DNA of 16,246 bases from Dimargaris cristalligena (lineage: Eukaryota > Kickxellomycota > Dimargaritomycetes > Dimargaritales > Dimargaritaceae). The translations under genes were made by a program, and so were the position numbers. Of the stretch, positions 1-8,905 are shown piece by piece (positions within the stretch are counted from its first letter, which is position 1; each line of letters opens with the position of its first letter). The notes under the pieces were generated by a model. The model did not search any database. It was not told the origin of the DNA and saw only the letters and a list, made by a program, of their open reading frames with translations. The stretch lies in contig JANBQC010000622.1 of assembly GCA_027576995.1 (NCBI GenBank), positions 1 to 16,246 on the forward strand, in the 5' to 3' direction.

Positions 1-81
1 GGATGTTTATTTTCAACCAGTCGTATTTGCCTCATCAAATGGATTTTTCGTTATACAGCCTTGTTGAACTACTCCCAGATT
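1..81 (+). repeat. Dispersed repeat, copy 1
   Basis: This 81-base block aligns without gaps to 4069-4149 with 9 mismatches by my hand count (about 89% identity). The similarity fades sharply after the right end; the left end is cut by the window edge, so the true element may be longer. No coding capacity or terminal inverted repeats are visible. The core TTTCGTTATACAG also occurs near 7858. It could be a fragment of a short non-autonomous transposable element or another dispersed family; nothing in it identifies the class. Confidence 0.75.
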
Positions 82-1700
82 AAGCCGAGCTGAATTGCAG
101 AAATCCATCCTAACGCTACCCTAAATATAGCCCATACACTACAAATTGGGGATAGTTGGACCGGGCTTAGTGTAGGGGTTCAATTTTGGTGACAACGGAA
201 TTATTTACCGCAAGCTGGATACAGTAGGCACCGGAGCTTGCTGTCAATAATATTGGTTGTGTTAGATAGCAACCTAGGCAGGGAATCCCATAGTATTTTT
301 ACACCCTCCTCTTGAGTAATGGGGCTGGCTTTGACTGGCGAGTAGATCTACTTCCGAAAATATCGATAAAGGCTCTCCCTAACTAAGCTATACCAAGGTT
401 TGTTTAAATTGGTCGATTGGATAGAAATTCCACCCTTTTTCCAAATAATTTTCTAATACACATTCCTGCGACGATTTTGTATTTTATATATATATTTCGC
501 AATTATTAAATATCAAGTACCGTCTAGTAACATAGTAATCCATAACATAACCGGCCCCTTTCCAATATAATTTGAAAACACCAAGTTTAAAATGTATTAA
601 TTTGGGCCAATTTCGATCGGTTTGGCCCGAAGGACGCGCTCTAAATATTACCGCACCCCCACCCTGCTCCAATTTTTTTAGGCTATCCTCGCATATAAAA
701 ATGGATTGAATTCGATCGGCGACCTCTATTCCATATACCCGACCTACCTTCTCTGATACCTACCCCCTCGAAGTGCTTGGTGATGTAGCCGTGGCCAATT
801 ATACTTGACTTGGCTGTATACTACCGCCGTAAAAATTACAATTCGACTAGTTTGAAGTTCGACTGGCGGACAGTCTCCCTAAGGATAAAGTATCTTCCGT
901 GCTCGTGATCAGCGGCAGATACCTAGTCCCCATAACCCACTATTTAATTGGGTGGGCTGGCTCAGGCAGTAGGTCCTCTCGTCAACCAACTGGTGTATTG
1001 AGGTACCGCATCCTAAAACACGACCGTAGATGTGCATCAATCGGCGATCCATTAGGGAGCAATTGTCCCCTTGAACAACAGGGAAGCGATAGTGCCCCCA
1101 TGGCCCTCCATACCAAGTGCTTTTGAAGCTCTCCTTTCGCCTTCGACACAATCGTAAGGATTACCCCCCCTGCTATTCAACATAGGGTGCGGTTATAAAG
1201 CCCTATCGCACCCTCTTCTTTGTTGCCGTCCCCATATAATGGGCGGATTACCCACGACTAACAAACGGTGTATATACATATATGTTGGGGTGCATTAAAG
1301 CGGGCCTACATTGCACCAAGGCGGAAGGATACGGCTTTTAGCAGTCCCTTCAACAGATAAAGAGGTGGGGAGGGGGTTATGGATAAAAATTTGGGCAAAG
1401 ATGATGGCCTTTTTTTATTTTATTTTTGGCTGCTGGGGTCTACTTTTGCCAGACTGCCTGGCGCAATAATCACAACTTGAGCACTTCTGTAAATGGGGTT
1501 GAACTCGGGACAATGCCATAGCATTACAACGAATAACTACCATGCATTGTATGTATATCAGAAGATAAGCCCTCTCCCTCGCGCGATGGCCCATTTCCTC
1601 CCTCCGCTCCTCTCAGCCAGTGTATTCTCATTTCCAAAATGCAGCAGCTTCGGCCTGCCCCGGAAATTTTTCAGCTCGATAAATTAGTCAACCATTCCTC
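82..1700. other. Spacer without a supported gene
   Basis: I find no convincing gene on either strand. The open frames here are short (under about 80 codons), overlap each other on opposite strands and show no signal peptide, domain or convincing splice structure. The DNA is moderately AT-rich, with small TA-rich runs near 484-497 and 1270-1282 and several C or T homopolymers. The stretch is compatible with ordinary intergenic DNA plus decayed repeats. Confidence 0.5.
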
Positions 1701-1710
1701 ACCTGGAGAT

Positions 1711-1720
1711 TTATAAATAT
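1711..1720 (+). promoter_or_regulatory. Probable TATA box of the 1930 gene
   Basis: TTATAAATAT lies 219 bases before the ATG at 1930. It is followed by a C/T/A-rich leader without long purine runs, as is common for fungal promoters. A second TA-rich block at 1856-1869 is nearer to the ATG and could act instead, but it is a plain TA microsatellite. Confidence 0.45.
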
Positions 1721-1929
1721 GGAACCGTGCCCCTCCTCCTCACAGACACACATACACTATTATCGCTCAAACCATTTATAGATTCAATCTATATCCATTC
1801 GCCTTATATCACACTATAGACCATTCTACTATTCCTGTAACCTTTGGTACACTGCATATATATATATATTTACTCTTCCTCTCACAGCTTACGGCTCCTC
1901 AACCCAGAACGGTCCAACCCAACTTCACG

Positions 1930-2157
1930 ATGCTACTGCCCTTTCGTTCGATTGCTCTATGTGTCTGCGTGGCCGCCTGCGGACTTTCCGGCACTGGCCT
2001 GGCCGCCCCGCTGTCTTCTCAGTTAAGTGGCGACCAGTCCACCACACCTCTACATATTGAGAGACGCTTTCTCAATCTCGCTTTAATGGCGGGCCCTGCC
2101 ATATTCAAGGGCGGAAAAATGCTGTTTAACAAGCTGAGATCAAAGAAGACCACGTAA
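1930..2157 (+). CDS. Secreted cationic peptide precursor with a Kex2-type site
   Basis: This is a 75-residue precursor. Residues 1-25 form a signal peptide (MLLPFRSIALCVCVAACGLS, then GTGLAA with an Ala-x-Ala-like end). Residues 26-44 form a short propeptide, and Arg45-Arg46 is a Kex2-type dibasic site. The remaining 29 residues (47-75) begin FLNLALMAGPAIF; they hold five Lys and one Arg, no acidic residue and no Cys. The first 22 or so could fold as an amphipathic helix with a Gly-Pro kink, and the end is strongly basic. By composition it resembles linear membrane-active antimicrobial peptides; that role is inferred from physical properties, not homology. The ATG has A at -3 and is the only start that yields a signal peptide. 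The frame is uninterrupted. It could instead be a signalling peptide or effector. Existence is fairly likely; function is open. Confidence 0.65.
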   Translation: MLLPFRSIALCVCVAACGLSGTGLAAPLSSQLSGDQSTTPLHIERRFLNLALMAGPAIFKGGKMLFNKLRSKKTT

Positions 2158-2820
2158 ATAGGCATGGTGGAGGGAGTATACAGCGATTTTATATTGCGGC
2201 TTTCCCTCCCCACCACTGCCATACGGCTTACCCTTCCTTTCATCTACTACCACCATTCTAAAGCCAAATCATTTTTGTAGACCTTGGCACTTGCCAAACC
2301 AGGCTTCCATCGCCTATCCCCCTCGACTTCCCTTGGGACTTCATATGGGGAGTGTTTACTGGTGCTGTCGCTGCATTTTTTTCTCCCTTTTTTTATTTGG
2401 GGGTTGGCTGGAGCTCTGAACAGCACTCCAGATCCCCAAGATTACATTTACTACATACATTATCATTACATCCGATTTATTAGTACGACTGTCTTTGTTT
2501 AGAATAAACACTAAATATCTGTGAAACGCGGAGGGCTGCTTTGGAGGGTCGGATTGGTAATAAAAAAGGGGTGGGGAAGCATACACTGGGTCGAAATACT
2601 GGGTTATCTAAACAAAGGAGGGGGTGGAGGAATTTGCGGAGTAAAGGAAAATAATGGCAGTCAAGGAGTTGAGTCAAAAAAAGATGATCGGAGAAGGCAG
2701 CAGGTCGCCGGAAAAGACTCAAAAATAAATGACAAGTATAGTTACCGCGGTGGTCATCAGCAGCAGCAATCCATTGTAAATTGAGAAATGGAGACAGGGT
2801 GGGAGGGTTCAACCACTGGT
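2158..2820. other. 3' flank and spacer
   Basis: No gene is supported. The first part is probably the 3' untranslated region of the peptide gene, and AATAAA at 2503-2508 is a possible polyadenylation signal 346 bases beyond the stop. Open frames on both strands between 2284 and 2839 start at non-ATG codons or overlap on opposite strands, and none has a recognisable domain. Confidence 0.4.
2503..2508 (+). terminator. Possible polyadenylation signal
   Basis: AATAAA lies about 346 bases after the stop of the 1930-2157 gene, in an AT-rich stretch. The distance is similar to that seen for the other small secreted precursor, but the hexamer is common by chance in AT-rich DNA. Confidence 0.3.
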
Positions 2821-2822
2821 CC

Positions 2823-2856
2823 ATAAAAGGCGCGGGCAAGTGGACCTAACCACGTG
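2823..2856. promoter_or_regulatory. CArG-type box and E-box pair
   Basis: CCATAAAAGG at 2823-2832 fits the CC(A/T)6GG consensus bound by SRF/Mcm1-type MADS-box factors and could equally serve as a TATA-like element. CACGTG follows at about 2851, the palindromic E-box core bound by bHLH factors. A CT-rich stretch and an ATG at 2930 come next. Functional use is inference; both motifs can occur by chance. Confidence 0.25.
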
Positions 2857-2929
2857 ACATGTATATCGCTCCAGTAAGCCCATTCATTTACCAAAGACTC
2901 TTCTATTCTCGTTTCTCTCTACCGCTCGG

Positions 2930-3046
2930 ATGACCCATGGCAGCTTGAAAGAGCCTTCTGCCATTGAAAATCCAGTGAAGATAACCCGGAAGGGGTGGTT
3001 ATTTACGCTGGACAGCTGGCCTTATGGCGGAAGATTCACATACTGA
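2930..3046 (+). CDS. Weak candidate 38-codon ORF
   Basis: An ATG follows a CT-rich stretch (2899-2926) about 100 bases after a TATA/CArG-like element. The frame gives 38 residues, starting MTHGSLKEPS and ending in an aromatic, basic tail (Lys-Gly-Trp-Leu-Phe through Gly-Arg-Phe-Thr-Tyr). There is no signal peptide, membrane segment or known domain. It might be a first exon, a microprotein or chance. Only the promoter-like context distinguishes it from background ORFs of this size, so confidence is low. Confidence 0.15.
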   Translation: MTHGSLKEPSAIENPVKITRKGWLFTLDSWPYGGRFTY

Positions 3047-4068
3047 CGTTCCAAGTCCCCCCTCCCATCCACGAATCAGTTGAACATCTATCATTGACCG
3101 ACCAAGGGCAGCTGGCAGCAGTAGTAGGGGTGTGAAAGCCGAGCCAGGCCGAGTCGACTGGCTGGAGGGAATTAATGGCGGCGGTATTTAATGAATCGAA
3201 TCTAGCAAAATAACATGATTGTCCTGGGGAATCATCCATCCAGCAGCACCCCCCGATACCCTGAGTTCTAGATTTACGTACCCCTCTCTCTTCACTAACC
3301 ACCCGATATAAATAGTTTTGACAATGAGGTATACTGGTGCTATATCGCCCCATAAGCTCCTATTCTGCTCACCAACTATGGAACTACCACCATTGAGTAA
3401 CTTTAGATGTCTTAAAGGGAAGCGAGATTGAGAAAGTGCAGGGGATCGAACTCGGCGATGCTGAAATATATATATTTATATATACCGAGGTCAGAAGTAG
3501 TCTAAGCTGGTGTTGAGGGTTTAAGAATGTGGATGCATGTGATCAACTCAATACTACTTACATGGTGCCACTTGGTCAAAGAGGACCCATGCTGCTAGTA
3601 TAACTGATGTTCGCTTACTATTGCTATTTGGGATTGTTTGGGCGACTCTATTGTGGATGGAACCAAGCCTTGTATACGGCCTTTTATCCCGGTACTAAAA
3701 AGGCAAATTAGCGGCAGGCCGGAATTCTAATTATCTTCCCCATATTGCCAAATTCTGAGCTCCCCCCCTCCCTCAGCAATGTTTGCTTAGTTCCACACCC
3801 GGTTATAACGGACTCTAACGGAGCCACGGTGGCTCTCTGATTGCCAATATGCCTGTATATGGGGCTTCATTAGGTTAAGGTACAATTGTTTGAACAGTGA
3901 TTAGAAACCTTTAGGAGGGGGCAGGGGCTAATGATATATCATACATACGTCCCCAGAAGCCCAGCCGAGTATGGAGTGTATATATAATATTTGGCATTGT
4001 TTGGTAGGGGTGAAATTCAGCTTGGCTGTATAAGGTTTTAACTGATATGTTGTATGGGAAAATCAGTG
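3047..4068. other. Spacer without a supported gene
   Basis: I see no gene I can support. A TA-rich microsatellite-like run lies at about 3465-3486. A 105-codon minus-strand frame (3353-3036) begins with ATG but has no domain, signal peptide or codon bias, and is within what chance gives here. Confidence 0.4.
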
Positions 4069-4149
4069 GGATGTTAATTTTCAGCCAGCAGGATTTGCCT
4101 CATCAAATAGATGTTTCGTTATACAGTCTTGTTGAACTACTCCCATATT
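4069..4149 (+). repeat. Dispersed repeat, copy 2
   Basis: This block matches 1-81 in the same orientation with 9 mismatches and no gaps. The two copies are about 4.07 kb apart. Their flanks do not match on the right side. There is no coding capacity in either copy. Confidence 0.75.
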
Positions 4150-5450
4150 GATGAGTTTGCACATGTGGGGTATAATCTGTACCGGATAATGAGAACATGG
4201 TGGAATACGATTTGTTTTTCTTGATGTAAGCTACTCTGACCAATTGCCCATACTACTTTCCCCGTCATACCAACGCCACAGAACAAATTGACACACACCT
4301 AACGACTAAACCGGCCAGTTGGAAGGGTTAAATTTTTTGTCCAATAGCACCCAGGAATAAAAATCTCCGCCAAGACCCTGAGAGTTAAGAATGATTGGAT
4401 TAGGAGAAAATAGACGGGTGGTAATGGAAGGAAAGGACTCTTCTAACAGACACCCACCAATAACTTGGGTTGATGACCTCATTCGGTCAGTGTCCCTTCA
4501 GCCAAGTAACGCCAGGCATCAGGTTGTCTTTCTAACGGATAATATCGCAGTGAACAAGGTGGAAGAAAGTAACGGGTGAGAGAGAACCGGGAGGAAAGGG
4601 AAGGAAGGGGCAGTGCGGTGCACATATAGGACACGCACATGCAGGAGATAGCCAGGGATTGCAAGCAAAGCGAATTCAGCCTGATATGCCTCCTTAACTT
4701 GTTCACCCCCCCCCACCACCACTGTACAGTTGTGGCGTCGTCAGGGGCCTCTCTCATTCTCTCTCTTTTATTGGTACATTGCATATATATATATATAATT
4801 ATATATATGAAAGTATTATAATCAAGAACGCCATAGGCCACTTGTAGGCGCCGCAGGGAGCTTGTTTGGATAGAAATCCAACGCCCAGGGCGTTTTTGTT
4901 AGGGAAGGAACCTCTGGGGTCCGGGTTATGGCGATTTATTTGGGGGCCCCCCGTCATTCCCGGTACTCCCCGGATCTACTGTAGTTTATTACCATGCTAC
5001 GCACTATTAAATGAAGCGGATAATGATGGTGGGTCGAAGAAGAATAATGTGTAATTTACCCGTTCTTCGCCATTTGTCATGCCAGCTGCATTCGGACAGC
5101 CGGTCACATTTACTTTTGACAGGATAGGCGCTCTGTTAGATTAAACGGAATGTAGCAGCAAAAAGTATTGTTGATTGCATACCCTTCAACCCTCCCAACG
5201 ACCGCTGCAGGGTGCGGCACATTGTATATGTAAGAGAGGAGGAGAAGAGAAACGGGGAATACTGAATTTTCGATCAAGACTGGGGAGGCGCACCATTTCC
5301 ACTGCCTGTCTCTTCTCCCCGTCTACATTTGCCGTCCAATACATTCCGGTATTCCCCGCCAGCCTTCTCATATACGAGGGAGTGTATAGTGGAGTGTGTG
5401 GTTGGCCCTGCTGTCTCTTGGTCCGCTGTTCTGGGCCTCTCATTGTGTAT
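4150..5450. other. Spacer with microsatellites
   Basis: No gene is supported. The stretch contains a C9 run at 4706-4714, a TA-rich tract at 4783-4808, and CT- and GA-rich patches from 5230 onward. Open frames on both strands (for example 4391-4579 on plus and 4841-4479 on minus) overlap and lack domains. The right part probably merges into the promoter of the membrane-protein gene at 5706. Confidence 0.4.
4771..4808 (+). repeat. TA microsatellite with repeated flank
   Basis: A TA-rich tract is preceded by TTGGTACATTGCATATAT. Nearly the same 27-base string, with the same flank and one internal substitution, occurs at 1844-1870 just upstream of the secreted peptide gene. Shared unique flanks mean this is more than coincidental TA slippage, but no element boundaries are visible. 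Confidence 0.5.
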
Positions 5451-5452
5451 AT

Positions 5453-5474
5453 GAAGAGAGAGAGAGAGAGAGGG
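5453..5474 (+). repeat. GA microsatellite
   Basis: A run of alternating A and G upstream of the membrane-protein gene. It is the reverse complement of the CT tracts at 5555-5578 and 5609-5622, so the transcript, if it starts early enough, could form a long leader hairpin. Confidence 0.6.
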
Positions 5475-5550
5475 CGGGGCCTTTGATTGTTCCTTATTCC
5501 CTCTTGATCGCATATACTCCCGCCGCCCTTTCCTCTTTCACCGCGTTGCC

Positions 5551-5705
5551 TTTACTCTCTCTCTCTTTCTCTCTCTCTACCTCCCTCTCCTTTATCCCCT
5601 TGAGTTCCTTCTCTCTCTCTCTGCCATTCCCTCCCTCATTGTACATTCTTCTCGCTTTCTGCTAATCTTTACTACTCCCCCCTCGCTAAGTAGTCCCCCC
5701 ACGCC
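5551..5705 (+). promoter_or_regulatory. CT-rich leader of the MARVEL-type gene
   Basis: This stretch is dominated by CT repeats and ends in a C-rich block just before the ATG at 5706. Pyrimidine-rich leaders just upstream of start codons are usual for well-expressed fungal genes that lack a strong TATA box. I see no clear TATA box at a suitable distance, so the exact transcription start cannot be given. Confidence 0.45.
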
Positions 5706-6560
5706 ATGTCCTCCCCCTACGGCGGCCCGCACCACATGCCCACCCCGGAGGATACCTATGCCCCCACCTCCGGCTATGGCATTTCCAACCCCACGGTGGC
5801 CGACTCCCCGTACGCGTCCAATCCCTACGGTACCGCCTCCTCCACCGCTACCCATACCCAGCAGCCCATGGCCGAAATCCACCACCACCACTACAACTCC
5901 GCCTCGCCCTACGGCACGTCGAACCTCAACCTGCCCCCGGGCGTGATTCCCGTCTCGGTGCCTCACTCCGGCTCGCCTTCTCCTGTACCCATGCCTCCCG
6001 CCTCCCTTCCCAACGACTCGAGCCTGAATCCCTCCACCCTACCCCCCGGGGACATGGAGGCCGCCGGCAAGCTGCCCAAGCTCCCCGTGTACAATAAATA
6101 CAGCTACATGACCCAGCCCGATAAGCGCAAGGAGGTCATCCGCTTCGTCCAGGTTCTGGCCAGCGTGGGTTCCATCGGCTTCCTGGCCGGTGCCAAGCCA
6201 CGCTCCGGCCACTCCAACCCCTTTGACGACCAGTCCCCCACTAATTACCAATACTTCGTGGCCGGTCTGTCCACACTGGTCTCCCTCTTCTTCTTCCTCA
6301 GTTTCTTCTGGCGGTTCAAACGGGTCTGGTCCCAGAAACACCGCTGCTGGGGCCTGTTCCTGGCCGATTTCTTCATGGCTTTGTTCTGGGTCTCGTGTAT
6401 CGTGGCGCTGTTCATCAAAAACCATTGCCCGGTAGGCACCCTGGACGGCTGGTGTGACTTTTACAATACCAGTCTGTTCTTTAGTGTCTTGGCTGCCGTC
6501 TGCTACCTCATTACTTTGGGCTGGGACGTGGTGGCCTTCTTGAAGAGCCGCCGCAAGTAA
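5706..6560 (+). CDS. Four-helix membrane protein, MARVEL-type
   Basis: The 284-residue protein has two parts. Residues 1-140 are a low-complexity, Pro/Ser/Tyr-rich tail with recurring Ser/Asn-Pro-Tyr-Gly motifs (about 3, 39 and 67) and four His in a row (59-62). Residues 145-279 carry four hydrophobic helices, near 145-163, 183-202, 215-237 and 255-279. The loop before helix 4 has Cys241 and Cys250, well placed for a disulfide, and an Asn-Thr-Ser sequon at 254. Helix 1 begins with Arg-Phe-Val-Gln and the short C-tail is basic (Lys-Ser-Arg-Arg-Lys), as in MARVEL-domain proteins, which organise membrane domains in fungi and animals. The tail is probably cytoplasmic. The frame is intronless and much richer in G+C at third positions than the spacers. 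Antisense frames here are shadows. The MARVEL assignment rests on topology and pattern; another tetraspan family is possible. Confidence 0.8.
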   Translation: MSSPYGGPHHMPTPEDTYAPTSGYGISNPTVADSPYASNPYGTASSTATHTQQPMAEIHHHHYNSASPYGTSNLNLPPGVIPVSVPHSGSPSPVPMPPASLPNDSSLNPSTLPPGDMEAAGKLPKLPVYNKYSYMTQPDKRKEVIRFVQVLASVGSIGFLAGAKPRSGHSNPFDDQSPTNYQYFVAGLSTLVSLFFFLSFFWRFKRVWSQKHRCWGLFLADFFMALFWVSCIVALFIKNHCPVGTLDGWCDFYNTSLFFSVLAAVCYLITLGWDVVAFLKSRRK

Positions 6561-7164
6561 TCCAAGCATGTGTGTGCCCCTCTACTCACCCGTCCCTTGG
6601 CTTCCTTCGTCGGCTTAAGGAAAGGCTAAGTGGTGGAGAAGGTTGTGCGGATGGGTGAATATTTAGACCACTCATCGACCGCCTCTTTCGTCATAACTAC
6701 ACCACTTTTAAGCTACTACTCTCTCACATACCCTTACTATTACGACATCTCCCTACTTAAACTATTTCATATACATCATGTATTTCACGCCATCTCCCTT
6801 GCAACCTGACTGCCACATTACATCTTCGTATACCTTCTCCCAGCGGCTCACCAGGGGTTTGTACATAACACCAGCTGCAGGCCCTTCCCCTCCACACACC
6901 TCGGCCGTTTCCCCGCCCCTCCTGTTCTCTACCACTGCACCATTCGGTTCTTTCTCTTTTGACCCTCTGTCTCCCCCCCCTCCCCACCTCTGTACTTATT
7001 CCATCGCCAGGCTTTGGCGATTTGTCCCTCCGCACCCCAAGCCAGCCCTGTTAGTCACGGGGTCAAATACAAGTATTTATCCATTGTCGTATTTTGCTTT
7101 ATCAATGTCTCCATAAAATTAGTCATTCGTTAGTCAATTGCCACTGCCTTACATCACCGTCGAG
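6561..7164. other. 3' flank of the membrane-protein gene
   Basis: No gene is supported. The stretch is C/T-rich on the plus strand, which keeps frames open by composition (for example 6778-7116), but these show no signal peptide, domain or conserved pattern. No AATAAA is evident close behind the stop at 6560. Confidence 0.4.
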
Positions 7165-7413
7165 ATGCCTCGGGAGTTGCCCGACCATTCATTAGGCGAA
7201 AAAGAGAGCTATTCATTAGCATACCTATCTAATTTGATTGTCGTTGCCTTACTTTCCTCTAACTCTCCCATCGTTTTAGCAGGGGCTGATCAACTAGAGT
7301 TGTTGAGTACTACGCCATTATGTATTAGATTAGTCACCCGGGAGCGAAAAGCACATGTAGTAAGAGTTCGTAGGAGAATAGCGGGTCAGACTTACAGCAC
7401 AATTTGTAGATAG
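7165..7413 (+). CDS. Weak candidate small ORF
   Basis: From the ATG at 7165 the frame gives 82 residues. A hydrophobic stretch at about residues 19-41 (Leu-Ala-Tyr-Leu through Val-Leu-Ala-Gly-Ala) could be a late signal peptide or a membrane anchor, and the C-terminal third is very basic with an Arg-Arg-Arg cluster. I recognise no family. The upstream DNA has no firm TATA box and base composition is like the spacer. It is listed only because a hydrophobic segment followed by a basic tail recalls the other small precursors in this window; chance is at least as likely. Confidence 0.15.
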   Translation: MPRELPDHSLGEKESYSLAYLSNLIVVALLSSNSPIVLAGADQLELLSTTPLCIRLVTRERKAHVVRVRRRIAGQTYSTICR

Positions 7414-8905
7414 AAAAATAGATTGTAATGAATGTGTGGCAATATGGAACATTCTTTTGCGGGCCGATGCACGTCAATCAATAGTAGACTTGTCAAAAAA
7501 AAAAACAGTGGTAGATAAACGGGATTCAATGTTGGCCCTATAGCCAAGCCAGGCGTGTAGAGTTGCTATAATATTATTACCATAGGTGTATTTGTGACTG
7601 TTTGGTTAGCTCTACTCGGGGGTCTCAATACTAATCGCAAATGGAAAAAAATGTCTGATAGCTGTGGATAGTGCGGAAGAGGGAGAGGAGAAGACTACTG
7701 TGTAGGGATTATACAAATGTGTAACAACTTAGCAAATTTGACAATATCATAATCTAAACCAGTGGTGACGATGTGCTTACCACACCCCACTCACTAACAT
7801 ATATACATACATATGGGTGAAACATCCCACCTAATTGTTTAGAATACCATCTATTTTTTTCGTTATACAGTTGACCTGAGCCTCAATAACATATATCCCC
7901 ACTATCATTAATAGGACAGTGGGGCTCTTTGAATGGGTCGATCCTCATCAAACTACCCAACTATATTTTATAGACCGCATCACTCGAATTCAACCCACTT
8001 CACCAGTACTAGGCTTGTTGGAGGGGGGGCAGACTCGCCTTTGGCAGAATGCTCCCCGCAGCCCTTGAATTCAGCAATCACCATACTGTATTGGTCGGAT
8101 GACCACCCTCCCCACAATGCTTCTAGTGTGGGGCTAGAATGAGTGAGTATAGAAATAGGTTTGCCGAATATTCACACCAGGGCTTCAATTACTATTAAGT
8201 GAGTTTGACGGGGCAAACTAATAGTGGCCCGAACAGGTTTTGGAGGATGTTGGTAGGACCTTCTTTGGTATTGCAAGTGGGCGTGTATTTAGCAAGACTA
8301 AGAGGTATACAGTCCCACCCCTACTTGACCCAATTCCACGCCCTAGCGGAGGGCGGGTGAAGAGAACGGCTTCTATTTTTATCGTTCGGATGTTCCACCT
8401 AGTGAAAATGGCGTCAAGCCTGAAGTCCATAATGGCGAATTGATGACCCCTATTCCTATTAATTTGGTTTCAGTGAATGAGCCGCCAATGCCATATTTGG
8501 CCTGGAATCTAGTATTGTCCAATGAGGCGAAATTGCCCTCATGCATCCTGGCAATCTGGTCATCGTAGTTCTAACATGTACCTTATATAGTATGATCCGA
8601 ATTAGAGCTACCTGTCGTAGAAGGTTGGGCGATGCAACGGACGGTCAGTGAAACTCTCACGAGTCTTGGCGAGTTACATTTACTGTTAGTTTATTTTGGC
8701 AGCTGGGTGTTAAGGGAGTATTCTCATCAAAAACAATATGCCGGTTTATTTTTTGCTAATAGTTCTGAATTGTCCACGAAAATAACATTGTGCATCTGTT
8801 ACCAATGGAAATGACCTAGATACACACTCCTACGTCTCAGGGATGGGATGAGCTACGAAGCAACACCGCCTTTTCGTCCAATTCTGCATATCAACATATC
8901 CCTTG
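7414..8905. other. Spacer without a supported gene
   Basis: I see no supported gene. It includes an A11 run at 7495-7505 and a short copy of the dispersed-repeat core (TTTCGTTATACAG, near 7858-7870). A 60-codon frame at 8632-8814 starts with ATG but has no identifiable feature. Confidence 0.4.

Noticed and set aside
2480..2839. 119-codon minus-strand frame
   Set aside because: Begins at a non-ATG codon, overlaps an open frame on the other strand, and has only Leu/Phe/Pro-rich composition without a convincing signal peptide or domain.
3036..3353. 105-codon minus-strand frame with ATG and several Cys
   Set aside because: No signal peptide, no regular Cys spacing and no coding-like composition; this length is expected by chance in the window.
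3440..3460. Minus-strand sequence resembling a tRNA T-loop (GTTCGATCC)
   Set aside because: The flanking bases do not pair as a T-stem, and no acceptor stem or anticodon arm can be drawn around it.
4479..4841. 120-codon minus-strand frame
   Set aside because: It runs through a TA microsatellite and a C9 run, has no domain, and conflicts with equally long frames on the other strand.
5592..5966. 124-codon minus-strand Gly-rich frame
   Set aside because: Antisense to the Pro-rich tail and the CT-rich leader; the Gly/Val content merely reflects the complementary composition.
6039..6569. 176-codon minus-strand open frame
   Set aside because: It lies wholly antisense to the four-helix membrane protein and exists because that gene is GC-rich at third positions; its product is Gly/Glu-rich low-complexity sequence.
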